From: Petunia secreta
Lineage: Eukaryota; Streptophyta; Magnoliopsida; Solanales; Solanaceae
Direction: 5' to 3'
DNA length: 64,000 nt
Assembly: GCA_029990175.1 (NCBI GenBank)
Contig: JARKIP010000051.1
Span: forward strand, 1,364,001 to 1,428,000
The notes below the pieces were generated by a model that worked only from the letters and a program-made list of their open reading frames with translations, had not been told where the DNA came from and searched no databases. Below are positions 12,117-23,689 of the stretch, one piece after another. Numbering within the stretch: the first letter of the stretch is position 1; every line of letters starts with the position of its first letter. Position numbers and translations under genes: made by a program.

Positions 12117-13297
12117 ATTGTTCTCTTATTTTTGCTTAATTATTTCAACCAGTAGCTTGGTCTTTTTTTTTTCGAAACAGTGAAGGTCGTTTTGGCTGCT
12201 TAATGTAAATACTCTTTTTCCAAATGAATGAATTATATTTTATAAACTTCCTTTATCGCTTCAAGTGTTGTTTTTCGAAGACAAGTTTTTTGCCTTGGGT
12301 TTTCTGAAGGACAAATTGATTCAATCGTTCGAAGTGTTAACGTTTTAGCGATAGTTGACGGAAAAAATGTGAAATGATTGGGGCCCAATGTACTTAGTGC
12401 GTAGTGAAGAATGACGTCTTATTTTCATGTGGTGCACTCTTCGAACACTTTCAAGTTCGGAAATTTGTGGTGTAAAGTGTAAACAGTTAGTCAAAATTTT
12501 GGAATTGTAAAATTCATGCAAAGCTCGATAACACGAAATGATGAGTGCTGTAGAGATCGATAGAATTGAATTTTAACAGTGTGAAAACCGATAACACAAC
12601 ATGATATAAGTGTTGTAGAGATTAAATAACGTAAGTGTTTTATTTTATTGAAGTATTGGTCGTTTTTGGGGCCTTGATACATCATTCATCGGTTAACTTG
12701 ATCGGTTACAAAATGTGGTCGTTTAAAGGCGTTGATGATAAAAATAAAATTCTGAGATCGCTAATGGATCGTTTACATATCGCATGTCCTATCTAAGCGA
12801 ACAGTCCCCAGTTTAAGTGGAAATATTGGGGCTTGAAGCTTCCATCGAATTCGAACGAGTCCCCAGTTTGAGTGAAAACATTGGGACTTAGATCTTCTCA
12901 TCGAATTTGAACGAGTCCCCAGTTTTGACTTCAAACGATCTCATCTCCACTTTCGAAAGCAGTCCCCAGTCTCTGAGTGCGCGATTATACCTTACTAATT
13001 CTATCCCCCCCCCCCAGTGTTTCGGTGCGAAGTATGAGTAATCGAAAACTGGATTTCGTCTTTCGGCATCTGAAATGAAGATGTTGAAGGAAAAACAACG
13101 AGAGAAGGCGTTAAAGATTAAGACCACGTTAGAGTATTCGTCAGACTTATCGACCCCGATTGGAGAGTTCCGAGCTCAAGTATTCGTTCGATTTTCAACT
13201 ATACATATAATCTAAAAGTGTTAGTACCAGATAATCAACAACCAAATGTGCCCGATGGAGGAAAAATGAAAATTATGCAAAGAAAAATAAAATTCGA
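12117..13297. other. Spacer between antisense gene and pol, with 68 bp repeat
   Basis: Non-coding. At about 12808-12925 a roughly 68 bp unit containing GAGTCCCCAGTTTGAGTG and CATCGAATTTGAACGAG occurs nearly twice, with a third partial CAGTCCCCAGT further on. A C-run lies at about 13005-13015. Confidence 0.6.
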
Positions 13298-14368
13298 TCA
13301 TACGATACTGTAAGATTTTAGAAATAATACTTCTTCAATTGTGTGATATTCCAATTGAAGTCGGCTGGCTTTGAATCCACTGTTTCGAGCTGATATAAGC
13401 CCTTTCCGACCACTGCCTAGTCCCTCCCAATTTGCTCTCAGTTTGCCTTCGTTTGGTTCATTATTTTTTGCCCTTTTGATTCTCAGTACATAATCACCTA
13501 CATTAAAAGCTCGATACCTGATTTTTTTGTTTAGATAGTTTTCTGCCCTTCGTTTCTGTGCTTGTATCCGAACTAATGTCATATCTCTCTTTGCATCGAT
13601 CAATTCCAGCTCTATCATCATTGCTTCTTTATTTCATTCATCGATGGAATGAGTGAACCGAAGACTAGGTTCACTGATTTCCACCGGAATCAATGCTTTC
13701 GCTCCATAGACAAGTGAGAACGGAGTCTCTTCGTGCTGTGTTTCACCATTGTTCGATGAGCCTACAACGTACCGGGGAGTTCGTTCGGCCAATTGCCCTT
13801 TGATTCATCCATCATTTTCTTCAAGTAATCGATTATTGTCTTGTTGGTAGACTCATCTTGTCCATTTTCACTGGGGTGATAGGGTGTTGATACAATCCTC
13901 TTGACCCCCCCACTTCTTGAAAAAAGTTGTGATTCGATTCCACACGAATTGTTTGCCGTTGTCGTATGTGATCTCTTTCGGGATCCCAAAACGACAAATG
14001 ATCTTCTGGTGAATGAACTTGATAACTTCATGTTCACGAATTTTAGCCAAAGCAATTTCTCCTACCCACTTAGAAAAATAATCTTCCAAAATTAAAATAA
14101 ATATTACCCCACCGGGCACTGTTGGAAGCGGCCCGACCAAATCCATTCCCCACTTCATGAACGGCCACGGTGACGTGACCGAATGAAGGGGCTCTGCTTG
14201 TTGATGTATGATGTTGCCAAATTGTTGACATTTATCACACTTACGAATGAAGTCCTTGGCATCCTCTGCAATCGTTGGCCAATAGTATACAGCTCTGGTT
14301 ATCTTTCGCACCAATGATTTGCTGTCGGAGTGATTGCTACATTTGCCTTCGTGAACTTCCCTCAGCAC
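13298..14368 (-). pseudogene. Tat element integrase
   Basis: From the minus-strand start at 14368, the HHCC zinc-binding module is visible (HEGKCSNHSD, then CDKCQQFGN). The catalytic core begins at WGMDLVGPLP, has FGIPKEITYDNGKQF around the second Asp, and HPSENGQDESTN with the region of the catalytic Glu (about 13868-13880). The C-terminal part (13298-13621) includes GDYVLRIKR, as in Gypsy integrases. The reading frame breaks at about 13870, where the C-run CCCCCC at 13906-13911 makes an indel likely, and again near 13630-13760. The enzyme would have inserted the cDNA into the genome. It is not functional. Confidence 0.85.
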
Positions 14369-14390
14369 ATAGCTCGTGTCGTCTGGCCCA

Positions 14391-14843
14391 ACACACTTTG
14401 CTAAAGGGCCATTGAAAACGCCTATAGAGTTGGTTATCTACGAGGCAATATCTGGCCTCTTTAGCTTTGAGTGATCAGGCAGATATTCTTGTCTTCGGGT
14501 AGGGTACCTGCGTGCAAATAGGACAAATATTTGTTTCTCCAATCCTAAGTATGGTTAACGTTGTTTGCCTCTTTGATGCTCCAGCAGAGTGGAGATTTGA
14601 ACAAGTGAACCCCTGTTTCAACACACTTTGCTAAAGGGCCATTGAACATTTGCCTATAGAGTTGGTTATCTATGAGGCAATATCTAGCCGCTTTAGCTTT
14701 GAGTGATCAAGCAGATTTCTTGACTTCGGGTAGAGTACCTGCCTGCAATTAGGACAAATATATGTTTCTCCAATCTCAAGTATGGTTAACATTGTTTACC
14801 TCTTTGATGCTCCCAAAGAATGGAGATTCGAACAAGTGAACCA
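14391..14843. repeat. 230 bp tandem duplication inside Tat pol
   Basis: The block starting ACACACTTTGCTAAAGGGCC at 14391 recurs from 14621, with the same order of words to AACAAGTGAACC at about 14612 and 14843. The copies differ by many substitutions and small indels, so the duplication is old. It interrupts the linker between the second RNase H and the integrase. Confidence 0.85.
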
Positions 14844-15406
14844 CTTTTTCATCGAGTTCTCCCTCGATATCAGCTGCGGAACTGAGGTTAGCCAAGGCAT
14901 CTGCCTTGATGTTATCCTCCCTCGGGATTTGGACTATCTTATATTCCTGAAAAGAAGTTAGAATATTTTGTACCTTGTTGAGCAGTTGTTGCATCCTCTG
15001 AGTCTCGGATACTAAAATCTCCTTGGATTTTGTTCACCACTAGTTGGGAATAGCTTTTGATGTCCAACCGTTCGATTTTCAAATCCTTCGCGATCTTTAA
15101 ACCTGCAGCGAGGGCCTCATATTCGGCCTCGTTGTTAGTTTTGGCATGTAATTTGATCGCATACCTAAGTTTTTCACCAGTTGGTGCTATTAAAAAACCT
15201 CTGAGGCCAGTTTCTTTCACGTTCGAAGCTCCATCGATGTACATCATCCAGACTCCGGGATCTGGATGCCTCATCATAAGTTCCTCCTTATTTGCTTTCG
15301 AAAAGATGTTAGCGCTAAAATCTGCTACAAAATCAGCTAAAACTTGTGATTTGATGGCGGTACGAGGCTGGAAAGTGATATCGTTTTCACTCAGCTCGAC
15401 CGCCAA
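14776..15406 (-). pseudogene. Tat element second (archaeal-type) RNase H
   Basis: On the minus strand the segment runs from MAVELSENDITFQPR through QVLADFVADF into an RNase H fold: YIDGASNVK (first Asp), NNEAEYEALAAGL (Glu), and IKSYSQLVVNKIQG. In functional relatives the last motif is normally SDSQLVV. Here the Asp is replaced by Tyr, which removes a catalytic residue. A frameshift near 15000 separates the last piece (14776-14994, IVQIPREDNIKADALANL). Having this extra RNase H is diagnostic of the Tat branch. The domain degrades the RNA template during reverse transcription. Confidence 0.85.
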
Positions 15407-15522
15407 TTTAATGAATCGACCGGACCGATCTGGCCGATGTAAAATACTTCGTAAAGGAAAAGTAGTTACAACACATATAGATTGACATTGAAAATACAGT
15501 CTTAGTTTTTGTGCTGCCGTGA

Positions 15523-16613
15523 CTAAGCGAGTTTTTCTAAGTGTGGATATCTTGTTTCAACATCTAATAATTTTTTGCTAGCATAGTAAATAGGAAATTG
15601 GTTACCTCCGTCCTCGCGAATGAGGACAGCGCTTATAGACACTTCGGAAAAAGCCAAGTAGACCAACAACACTTCTCTTTCGATCGGTTTTGCGAGCAAT
15701 GGAGGATTGGACAAGTAATGTTTCAACTCTTTGAGGGCTCGTATGCATTCTGGCGTCCAATCAAAGCTAGTATTCTTGCTTAGCACCGAAAAGAACTTGT
15801 GACACCGTTCATATGACCTCGAAATGAACCTACTGAGATAGGCTACTCGACCGGTCAGCTGCTGAACTTCCTTCACCGTTGTCAACTCTTCAAATATGCT
15901 TTCTATCGCTTAGATCCTATCTGGATTAGCCTCAATCCCTCTCTGCGATACAATGAATCTTAAGAACTTGCTGGATCCGACCCCAAACGCGCATTTCTCT
16001 AGGTTCAGCCTCATGTTGAACCGTTTTAGTATTGTTAATGTCTCTTTCAAATGACTTAAATGATCCTTCCTTTCTAATGACTTAACCAACATATCATCAA
16101 TGTACACTTCCATCATTTTCCCGATCAAATCCTTAAACATGGTGGTAACCAACCGTTGATCAGTAGCCCCAACATTTTTTAGACCGAAGGGCATGACTGT
16201 GTAACAATAAGTCCTCATGTCATAAATAAAACAAGTTTTTTCCTGATCTGCTGGGTCCATCAAAATCTGATAGTAACCTGAGTAAGCGTCCAAAAAACTC
16301 AACATTTTGTGCCCTTCCGTCGAATTGATCAATCTATCGATGTGAGCCAGTGGGAACGAATCTTTTGGGCAAGCTTTGTTAAGGTCATTGTAATTGACGC
16401 ATACTCTCCACTTCCCATTCTTCTTCGGTACGACGACAGTGTTTGCAACCATTCTGGATATTTTACTTTGATGAATCCATTCGTTAACAACTTATCTACC
16501 TCATTGATATTCCTTCGAAAGCCACCGTTTGGCCGTTTCTTTAGCTTCACCGGCCGATGTCTTGGGTCGACGTTCAACATATGTGCGGCAACTTTTGGGT
16601 CGATCCCTATCAT
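15523..16613 (-). pseudogene. Tat element reverse transcriptase and first RNase H
   Basis: The minus-strand frames join at about 16329-16452. They show PRHRPVKLKKRP upstream, then VVVPKKNGKWRVCVNYNDLN, FLDAYSGYYQI, MPFGLKNVGA and the catalytic YIDDMLVKS with both aspartates. After a break near 15900 the thumb and the first RNase H continue: LTGRVAYLSRFI, FDWTPECIRALKELK, and YYASKKLLDVETRYPHLEKLA. The catalytic residues of the RT are kept, but at least two breaks split the frame. It copied element RNA to DNA in virus-like particles. Confidence 0.9.
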
Positions 16614-17586
16614 ATCCGCGTGGAACCAAGCAAAACAATCAAAATTATCCTTGAGAAAAGATATGATTTTATTTTTATTTCGGGATCTAGCTCTGCCTCG
16701 ATGTATAGTTTTCGATCTAGTTTGTTATCGAATAGCATTACTTCCTCCAATTCCTCTATTATAGAATCTTCAGCTTTTTGTTTGCGTGGTTCCCTAACAC
16801 ATGATGGAATCATGGTGAAGTCGTCTTCGACTGTGGGCTCCCCTAACTGTGCTTTTTTAGCACATGATAGAGTCACAGTGAAGTCTTCGACCACGGATTC
16901 CGCTAACTGTGATTGCTATTTTTAAACGCCATCCTTGACAGACACAGAGTAGCATTCTCGAGAAGCCTGCTGCTCACCTCTGATTTCGCGCACTCCCCAT
17001 GTAGTGGGAAATTTTACAACTTGATGCAGAGTCGATGGAACTGCTCCCATAACATGGATCCATGGTCGACCAAGTATCACGTTGTATGCCATGTCACCTT
17101 TCATCACTTGGAACAAAGTATCATTCTCGACGCCTTTCTCGTATGTCTTAGTCGTAATTTCCCCAACGGTCACTTTGCTCGAATTGTTGAAACCCGATAA
17201 AACCGTTGATCGAGGTACGATCTTATCGTTCAACTGTAGTTGCTCCACTACTCTAGAATGAATTATGTTAACTGAACTGCCGGCATCGATCAACACTCTC
17301 TTTACGTCGGCATCATCAACTCTCATCGTAACTACTAAGGCATCATGATGGGGATAAATCCTTTCGTCGAAGTCGAAATCCCAAACACAATCTCATCGTT
17401 CATATCATCGCGTGTCCTCTTGTCTCGTGTAAACGAAACCTTTGCATATTTTGTTTTGTAGTGTAAGTTACCCCCACAAACATCATCTCCTCCAGTTATG
17501 ACATTCACCATTTTTCTCAGAGCAGGAGGCTTTGGCGGTTCATCATCCTTCTTCTTATCAAAATTATTTCGCCCTTTTTCGGTCAA
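16610..17586 (-). pseudogene. Tat element aspartic protease
   Basis: The retropepsin motif appears as VLIDAGSSVNII (about 17285), where relatives have DGGSS or DSGSS, and the flap-side ILGRPWIHVMGAVPS follows about 80 residues later. An N-terminal Lys-rich segment (17335-17586) and a C-terminal acidic linker (16610-16894) flank it in separate frames. It cleaved the gag-pol polyprotein. Stops and shifts around 17330 and 16920 make it a pseudogene. Confidence 0.8.
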
Positions 17587-17607
17587 GAGATCTACTAAGT
17601 ATCGCTT

Positions 17608-19185
17608 TTACAAAAAACTGGCTACCTCATATCGCAATGCTTTACATTCTTCTATCGTATGGCCAAAATCATGATGAAATGTACACCATAAATTTTCATT
17701 CCTCGTGTTTGGATTCGTCTTCATGCTACCGGGAAATTTTACAACTTTTTCACCCATTCCCTTAAAATGATTTACTAGATTAGACGTCGACACACAAAAA
17801 TTATATTCTGTCACTTTAGGAGGCAGTGTTCGATCTTTTCAGCCGAGGATGAACTCGATTTCCCCCTCTTCGGTTGATTCCTCGAATTACCAGCTTCGTG
17901 GTTGTTACTCCCCATTCGAGGGAAACTGTAGGGCTCCCATCGTTGATCCCTGTAGTTTTGCCTATCATTCTCAACTCTCTGTGGTGGTGGTCGATCATAC
18001 TGATGATTGTATCGGGCTAGCTGCAATTCCTCTTCTTCAGCCCTAATCTTTGGCTCACACTCACGATGCAAATCATCAAAGGTCCATGTATTGATTTCCC
18101 TCAAACGATCTTTCAACTTCGCACATGCCTCCATTGAATCGTTGCGTAGATTATTTGCAAAAGACAAACAAGCCCATCTCTCCTCGACGTTTGGCATGTT
18201 AATCTTTTCATCGTTGAACCGCTTCAAAAACTGTTTGATAGTCTCACCGAGTCGTTGCTTGATGTTCAAGATATCCTCCACTCTTGGCTCTATATTTTTA
18301 GCTCCAGTGTGTGCTCGAATGAATTTAGCTGACATATCATCGAAATCTGATATCCCGTTTTCGGGTAACTGCAAATACCATTTCAACGCTCCTCCCCTCA
18401 GCATTTCACAGAATTTTTTCAAACTGACTGAATTGATCTCATCTGAAGTCAGGTCGTTCGATTGAACTGCAATCGAAAACATGTCAATGTTATCCCTTGG
18501 ATCCTTAGTTCCATCGTACCTCAAACTTTCTTGCAACTTGAAAGTTTTGGGAATAGGTAATGGGGCTGCACTTGGTGGAAACGAATGCTTTGATATTGAT
18601 TTCTTAGCGACGTCGTCCGTTAACTTTGGAACACCTGCAATTTCTCCATAAACGACTTCATCTCACTGAATTTCTTCTCACGTGTGTCATTCAACAATGT
18701 CTGCATCGTAGCCAACATCCTCACTTCTATCGTGATGGAGGCCGGAGCTCCCGTAGCCACGGCGGTCGTACCCGATCCTTCAGATCCGACCCCCGCTTCA
18801 AGTCTTCCTATTACGGTGCCCTGGGGAACCGAAGTCCGAGTGTGATCGGGGAGGTGGGCACTCTGTTTTCGATAGAGCTAGACAGAATCTCCAATTTCTT
18901 ATTTATCATCTCAAACTGTGCATCATGTTTTCTCAAATATTCCATCAACGCCGTATTCGTATCCACTGACTCAGCTTCGACCGTGGGTTCCTTACCGAGA
19001 CTACGTCCATGAGGCACGTTCAATCGTGAACCAGCAGGAACGTCGTCGTGAGGTAGATCCTGCTCGTGATTGGTTGATTCATCGACCGCTTCGATAGTCG
19101 TTGGAACATGAACCCCGTCATAGGGATTGAGCTGTTTTTGACCGTTCAAAGAGGTGGTAGCATCAATGTTACGTTCATCTGCCAT
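17608..19185 (-). pseudogene. Tat element gag
   Basis: The likely start is the ATG giving MADERNIDATTSLNG at 19185, six codons inside the longest open frame. A polar N-terminal part is followed by the retrotransposon gag domain (17811-18536: RYDGTKDPRDNIDMF, LRGGALKWYLQLPENGI, IKQRLGETIKQFLKRF). A Cys/His motif, CTFHHDFGHTIEEC, at about 17680 acts as the zinc finger. Frame breaks at about 18540-18810 and 17811 disrupt it. Gag forms the particle in which reverse transcription takes place. Confidence 0.85.
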
Positions 19186-19251
19186 CTTAAAACAAGAAAA
19201 CAAACGTAAGTAGTATCAACGATCAAATCTTGGAACAAATCGATTGTCTAG

Positions 19252-19269
19252 ACCCCACGGTGGGTGCCA
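19252..19269 (-). promoter_or_regulatory. Tat element primer-binding site
   Basis: The minus strand reads TGGCACCCACCGTGGGGT three bases from the LTR end. Apart from one base (A for G at the fifth position) this is the PBS typical of Tat/Ogre elements, complementary to the 3' end of a tRNA (usually arginine). It fixes the element orientation as minus. Confidence 0.8.
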
Positions 19270-19272
19270 AAT

Positions 19273-20558
19273 TATATTTTCTAAAAATGTATTTCAGGTA
19301 TTACAATTAAATTTGTATTTAGTTGAGTCTTACGCAACCGTTTATATCTTAATTTGACCGGTCGATAAGCAATTTACATTGACAAGTGATCGATTTACTA
19401 GATATTACTTCGAAAACAGTGTAAGCAGTAAATTCGACAAAATAGATAATGACGATTTCGATGACACAATATAGCAAGTTTGATTCGAGGACAAGTATGA
19501 TTGAATAAACGAAGATAAGTAATGGATTCACAAGTTATGATGATACGACTAAGCGAACAAAAGCGATCGATTCTATATGATTCTGAACAAGCAAAATGTG
19601 AACGAAATAAGTAACTATTGTTTTATCGAATACGATCTAATTGTTAGATTTGCTCAATATTAGATGAATGATTGAATAGAACTCGATGAAGAATGCTTCA
19701 GCAGAATTATGATGACAACGTTAAATATGCAAAATAATGAAAATCAACTGATGACAGGTTTGATAATAACGATAGAACTATAGTTAACGAACTAATGACA
19801 ATTCTACTGAATTGATACTACGATCAAGATAACGATACTCAATTAACGTGATCGGTGACAGTGAGCAAAATACGCCAAATAATGAATTAACGCTATGACC
19901 AAGATAATGATAATTAATTAACGTGATCGATGGCAATGAACAAATATACTAAACAATTAAAATAGCATGCAAACTACGAAATAGATAATAATCAATAAAT
20001 AAAAACAGTAAAGCTTATTGTTTTGATCGGTCGAAAGCTGGTATTCCGTTGAAAGAGATGAATCCTCCTTCATATTAGAATCAAGCTGTGACTTGTGCTT
20101 AATATAATTATGGTGACTATAATGATGGCGGATTAACAACAATAGTAGTGAGGATATGACAACAGAATGAAAATAGGGGTGCTTTTGTTCAGAAGAACGT
20201 AAATTTATAAATGGGGAAATGGGGGCTTATTTATAGGTTAGTGAGATGTGGATTCCCAAACCCTAGAAGGACTCCACTTCCCCACGTCTCTCCATCAGTC
20301 ACGCAACAGTTGTTGCCCACGTCAAAACAACCTTTGCTGAATCCACTCTGATAAAAGCGGGATAAGAACAATTGTTATTATTTAGCAGAACAATTGACTT
20401 TGAAATCTTTCGATCACGACCCAACTTAATCGATCATATCATCGATCAAATCTATTTCAATCCGACCTCATTTCTTAATGTCTCCGGAAATTGTTCTCAT
20501 CTTGCCGCGTAGTTGACCATGAGTCTTTTGCGTGATCGGACAGAAATCGACCAATACA
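19273..20558 (-). repeat. Tat element 5' LTR
   Basis: Partner of 7761-9044, next to the PBS and followed on the right by the TGGAC duplication. It carries the U3 promoter that would drive gag-pol leftwards. The same tiny frames occur in both LTRs and are not genes. Confidence 0.92.
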
Positions 20559-20693
20559 TGGACTTTCTCTGGTGAATTCAGGCTAGCCGTTTGGCTCTTA
20601 ATGTATCCCTTTCAAGAATATGACTTACCATTTTACATCTTCTCAGTTAGTTTAGAAATTTGACACTTGCATTCAGGAGGTGAACAAGTTAAG

Positions 20694-21186
20694 TTGGCCA
20701 AACTCATAAGCAGCCCTTATACTTGTCCGATTTTTTCAGTTTGACACTTTAACTTAGATCTGTTCCAATTGAACACCTAAACTACTTAAAATTTGTACTT
20801 ATTTGACCCTTTTTGCTGGTATGGCATTGTGGGTGTAATACACCTAAACTAGGCGCGTGTACGGTGTAAGGCCTTTTTATTACTAGTAATTTGTTCATCT
20901 TCTTCATTCTTTCTCCCTAGTCCCTACCACCATCTTGCCATCATTGCCGCCATCACTTTTTCCACAAAACGCATAAATTACACTTCTAATCCAACTCAAT
21001 CTCCCTGTTTTCTCCAACTTTTTTTTTGATCGGCAAAGAATTCCATCGGCTGACTTAGTAGACTTGACTTTTCAGAAAATTAGTGCTGGTGTGTAGCATT
21101 AGTATATAGTTGAGACTAGTCCAAGTTATAGTGTCAAAATGAAAGAATCAGACAAGTTTAGGGGCTACATATGAGTTTGGCAAGCT
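20694..21186. mobile_element. MITE with long inverted termini
   Basis: About 65 bp at the left (TTGGCCAAACTCATAAG, then CTTGTCCGATTTTTTCAG and TTTGACACTTTAACTT) reappears inverted at the right end (TTTGGCAAGCTA preceded by CAGACAAGTTTAGGGG and AAGTTATAGTGTCAAAATG). The interior has no coding capacity. The length of about 490 bp fits a foldback or Mutator-like MITE. I could not define a clean target duplication. Confidence 0.75.
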
Positions 21187-21235
21187 ACGTTTAAAGCAGT
21201 CTCTTAAGTTGATTTATTCTTTTTAAATCTAAGGA

Positions 21236-21377
21236 ATTTACCTTGCAAGACGTACTATACATAGTGTCTGTCAAATCTATCTCTTGCAAAATCTTACTAC
21301 ATGAAAAGTTTTGTGCTTTCATGAGAACCTCTGGAAATTGTGTATCTATTAATCCAACCTCAACAAATTGGAATACG
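21236..21377 (+). repeat. Duplicated NLR upstream sequence, distal piece
   Basis: Matches about 48025-48136 upstream of the intact NLR, sharing ATCTCTTGCAAAATCTTACT and GAGAACCTCTGGAAATTGTG. It shows that the NLR pseudogene was duplicated together with at least 0.9 kb of upstream sequence. The match stops at 21377, where a MITE/SINE/LTR cluster is inserted. Confidence 0.85.
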
Positions 21378-21386
21378 CGACCTAAA

Positions 21387-21586
21387 GGCAGGGGCAGAGG
21401 CGAGATTTTCGATAAGGGGGTTCAAAATTTAAAAAATAAAGCTTAGCGTTATGTCAAAGGGGTTTAGCATATAGTGTATAGTGTGTATATATAAAAAAAA
21501 TCGATATATCCAGATTACGCTATGCAATTTTCTGGCGAAGGGGGTTCAAATCGAACCCCCTTGCCCAAGGGTGGCTCCGCCATTGC
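21387..21586. mobile_element. Short MITE, GGGGCAGAGGCGAG termini
   Basis: Begins GGCAGGGGCAGAGGCGAG and ends GGTGGCTCCGCCATTGC, imperfect inverted termini. An internal GGGGGTTCAAATCGAACCCCC hairpin-like word lies near the right end. The pattern is one I associate with common non-autonomous repeats in nightshade introns. The family assignment is tentative. Confidence 0.5.
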
Positions 21587-21739
21587 TTAAAGGTCACGGG
21601 TTGAAGTCGTGGAAAAAGTCACTGATGCACCAGGTAATTAGGTTGCGTACATCATCACAACCCTTGGAGTGGGGTCCTTCCCCGGACCATACGTGAACCG
21701 GTGATGCTTTGTGCACTGGAATACACTTTTTTTAATTTG
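21587..21739 (+). mobile_element. TS-like SINE, 5'-truncated
   Basis: Contains AAAGGTCACGGGTTGAAGTC, the B-box region of a tRNA-derived SINE. GGTTGCGTACATCATCACAA and GGGGTCCTTCCCCGGACC follow, and the end is GTGCACTGGAATACAC with a short T/TTTG tail. This is the order seen in the TS SINE family of Solanaceae. The A-box part is missing, so it is a 5'-truncated copy. Confidence 0.75.
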
Positions 21740-22686
21740 TGTTGAAGAATCAGTTTTGAAGATGACAAAGGACCTGGTGCTACGTGGACTGCGAAAAGGT
21801 TCACAGTTGAGTAAGACGACTTAGTTGTTCATAGGGATATTCGAGTTAGAGTTGAAGAAGGAGAAAAAGAACAGCTGGAGTCAAACTTCCAATTCTACCA
21901 GGAAAAGAAGAAGCTTGTGGCGGTGCTGAGATAGTATGCGGTTCCTAAGTAGATAAGGATTGGAAACTAAGGCAAATTAACTTAGGTTTCAAATAAGACA
22001 ATATGGGTAAACCTTCTTTGAAACGGATTCTAAAGTAGAAAAGGAGTTCTAAGGTTAGTTGGATCCGGCTAAGTCAAACTCTATATATAAAAGTTAATTT
22101 TGCCATAATTGTTTTACGCACTCAAGAATTCTCAATAGAGCAAATCAAGAACAAACAGATCGTGAGAGGTATTGTGTGAAAGAACAAAGGCTGAGCAGCA
22201 GAACCTTACGAAGGAGCAGTTTCATAGGTTAAGTATGTTGTTTTAGTTTTTGTAATAGACTATCGAGTTGTAATCTATCAGCTTTTTAAGAAGCATTTAG
22301 TAGAGGTTAATCTTTGGTAAGTATGGTCAACCTGACAAGTTAATGTGTGGCTTGGAAGGTTCTAGGTACTATGGAGGTCTAATTCCTTGATTGCATTATG
22401 TTGTAGTCTAAAACTTGCTCGATTTTCCTTTAGTGGAAGGTTCAAATCCCAAGAGTTTGGGTCGTGGTTTTTGATCCCTTGAGCAAGGATTTTTTCACGT
22501 AAAAATTTCTATGTTATTTACGTTTCCGCATTAAGTTTAAGTTTCAGAGATATGTGAAACTTGCAAGGAACCTGGTTCTTTGTAAGTTAGGCGATAAAAG
22601 TTAAAGGCAAGTTTTAAAAATTTAAAAATCGGGTAAGGACACTAATCAGCCCTCTAGTGTCTTACATAGGTACACCAGGTGCAACA
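21740..22686 (+). mobile_element. Solo LTR of a Sirevirus
   Basis: Begins TGTTGAAGAATCAG and ends GGTGCAACA, so the termini are TGTTG and CAACA. It aligns throughout with the 3' LTR at 5719-6608. No PBS, PPT or coding sequence adjoins it. Flanking pentamers ATTTG and ATTAG agree at four of five positions, suggesting a slightly mutated target duplication left after LTR-LTR recombination. Confidence 0.85.
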
Positions 22687-23183
22687 ATTAGCTTTTTCTC
22701 CTTGTTTGCTATACAATTTTTGTCATTCTATTACGTCGAGTGTCTGTAGAATACTATATGTTCGCCAATGAAAGCATTGCACTTATAATAACAACATTGT
22801 CTCGACAATGAAATAAGATCAATGTCTCGGAAGGCTTCACCATGTTTAGAGTCCAATGTGGCTTGGCTTCAACCTTTTTGCTGACAAGTCTGACTCAAAA
22901 GACAGAGCATGGAAATTCAACTCCCTTACTGGATGTGCAACTCAATGAATATAACCTCATTCATAATTATTAGCGATTTAAAACCAACCAATGACCAAAA
23001 TTTTAATTCATAACATTAGGAAAATTGGAAGCAGTCGCGCGATTTCCAGCATTTTTGTGGTTATCCGTTGATGTCAACGAAAAGAAACCTCACAACTAAT
23101 TAAGAGAGAGAATGAAAGTCAACACCTGACCCCCGGATTTTTATGACTTATTTAAAGCATTGATAAAGTCATAACCATCAGGC
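22687..23183 (+). repeat. Duplicated NLR upstream sequence, proximal piece
   Basis: Collinear with about 48146-48898, ending at ATAACCATCAGGC, only about 85 bp before the NLR start codon in the intact copy. It lacks a 216 bp segment that the intact copy has at 48607-48822. The homology stops abruptly at 23183 and resumes at 31281, so about 8.1 kb was inserted in the 5' region of the pseudogene. Confidence 0.88.
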
Positions 23184-23689
23184 GTTAATTTTGCATCTTC
23201 TTTTGAAAGTAGAATATTTGCCTCATACCAGTGGCGACCTTTTAGTAAGACGAGAGAAAAGAGGGAAAAAGATCTCTCAAGTCTTTAAATAAGAATAAGG
23301 GACGAGACCCAGTTAACTTTTAATTAAATTAAGTGAGGACTGAAGTGTAGTCATTAAAAACTTGTGGGCAAAATAAATATTTTCGAATTTACAAAAATAC
23401 CCAATTTTCAAATTTTCAATTCCCTCCTTCCCACCTACTTTTACACTCTCTCTCATATTTCAAATTATTTCAAACTTAATTCTCCCACTTCTCTTCTTTC
23501 TCTCTTTTTTTTTCTTCTTCCCGCTTCTTCTTTCTTCTAGCTTTCTTTTCAAATTTTATTTTATCACCATCCACGTTATTTTTCCTTCTTGTTCTTCTTA
23601 TCAATTTTACTTTTCTTTGTTCTTCTTCGTTTTCTTCCTTCCCGTTTCATTTTTTTAAGTTTTTTTTTTTTTAATTCTAGTCGTTTTAC

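Larger units (their letters stand above)
7761..20558 (-). mobile_element. Complete Tat-lineage Ty3/Gypsy retrotransposon
   Basis: The boundaries are secure. LTRs of 1284 and 1286 bp (7761-9044 and 19273-20558) are flanked by a perfect 5 bp target duplication TGGAC (7756-7760 and 20559-20563). A PBS abuts the right LTR, so the element reads on the minus strand. In that direction it carries gag, aspartic protease, reverse transcriptase with RNase H, a second RNase H, and integrase. An antisense gene then lies before the 3' LTR. The second RNase H plus an antisense extra ORF is the known architecture of the Tat/Retand/Ogre group. All reading frames contain stops or frameshifts, so it is non-autonomous now. 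Confidence 0.93.

Noticed and set aside
15057..16925. Plus-strand ORFs over the Tat pol region
   Set aside because: The minus strand carries unmistakable RT, RNase H and protease motifs. The plus frames are shadows.
21587..21739. Possible tRNA gene
   Set aside because: Only a B-box-like word is present, with no cloverleaf. The context is a truncated TS-like SINE.
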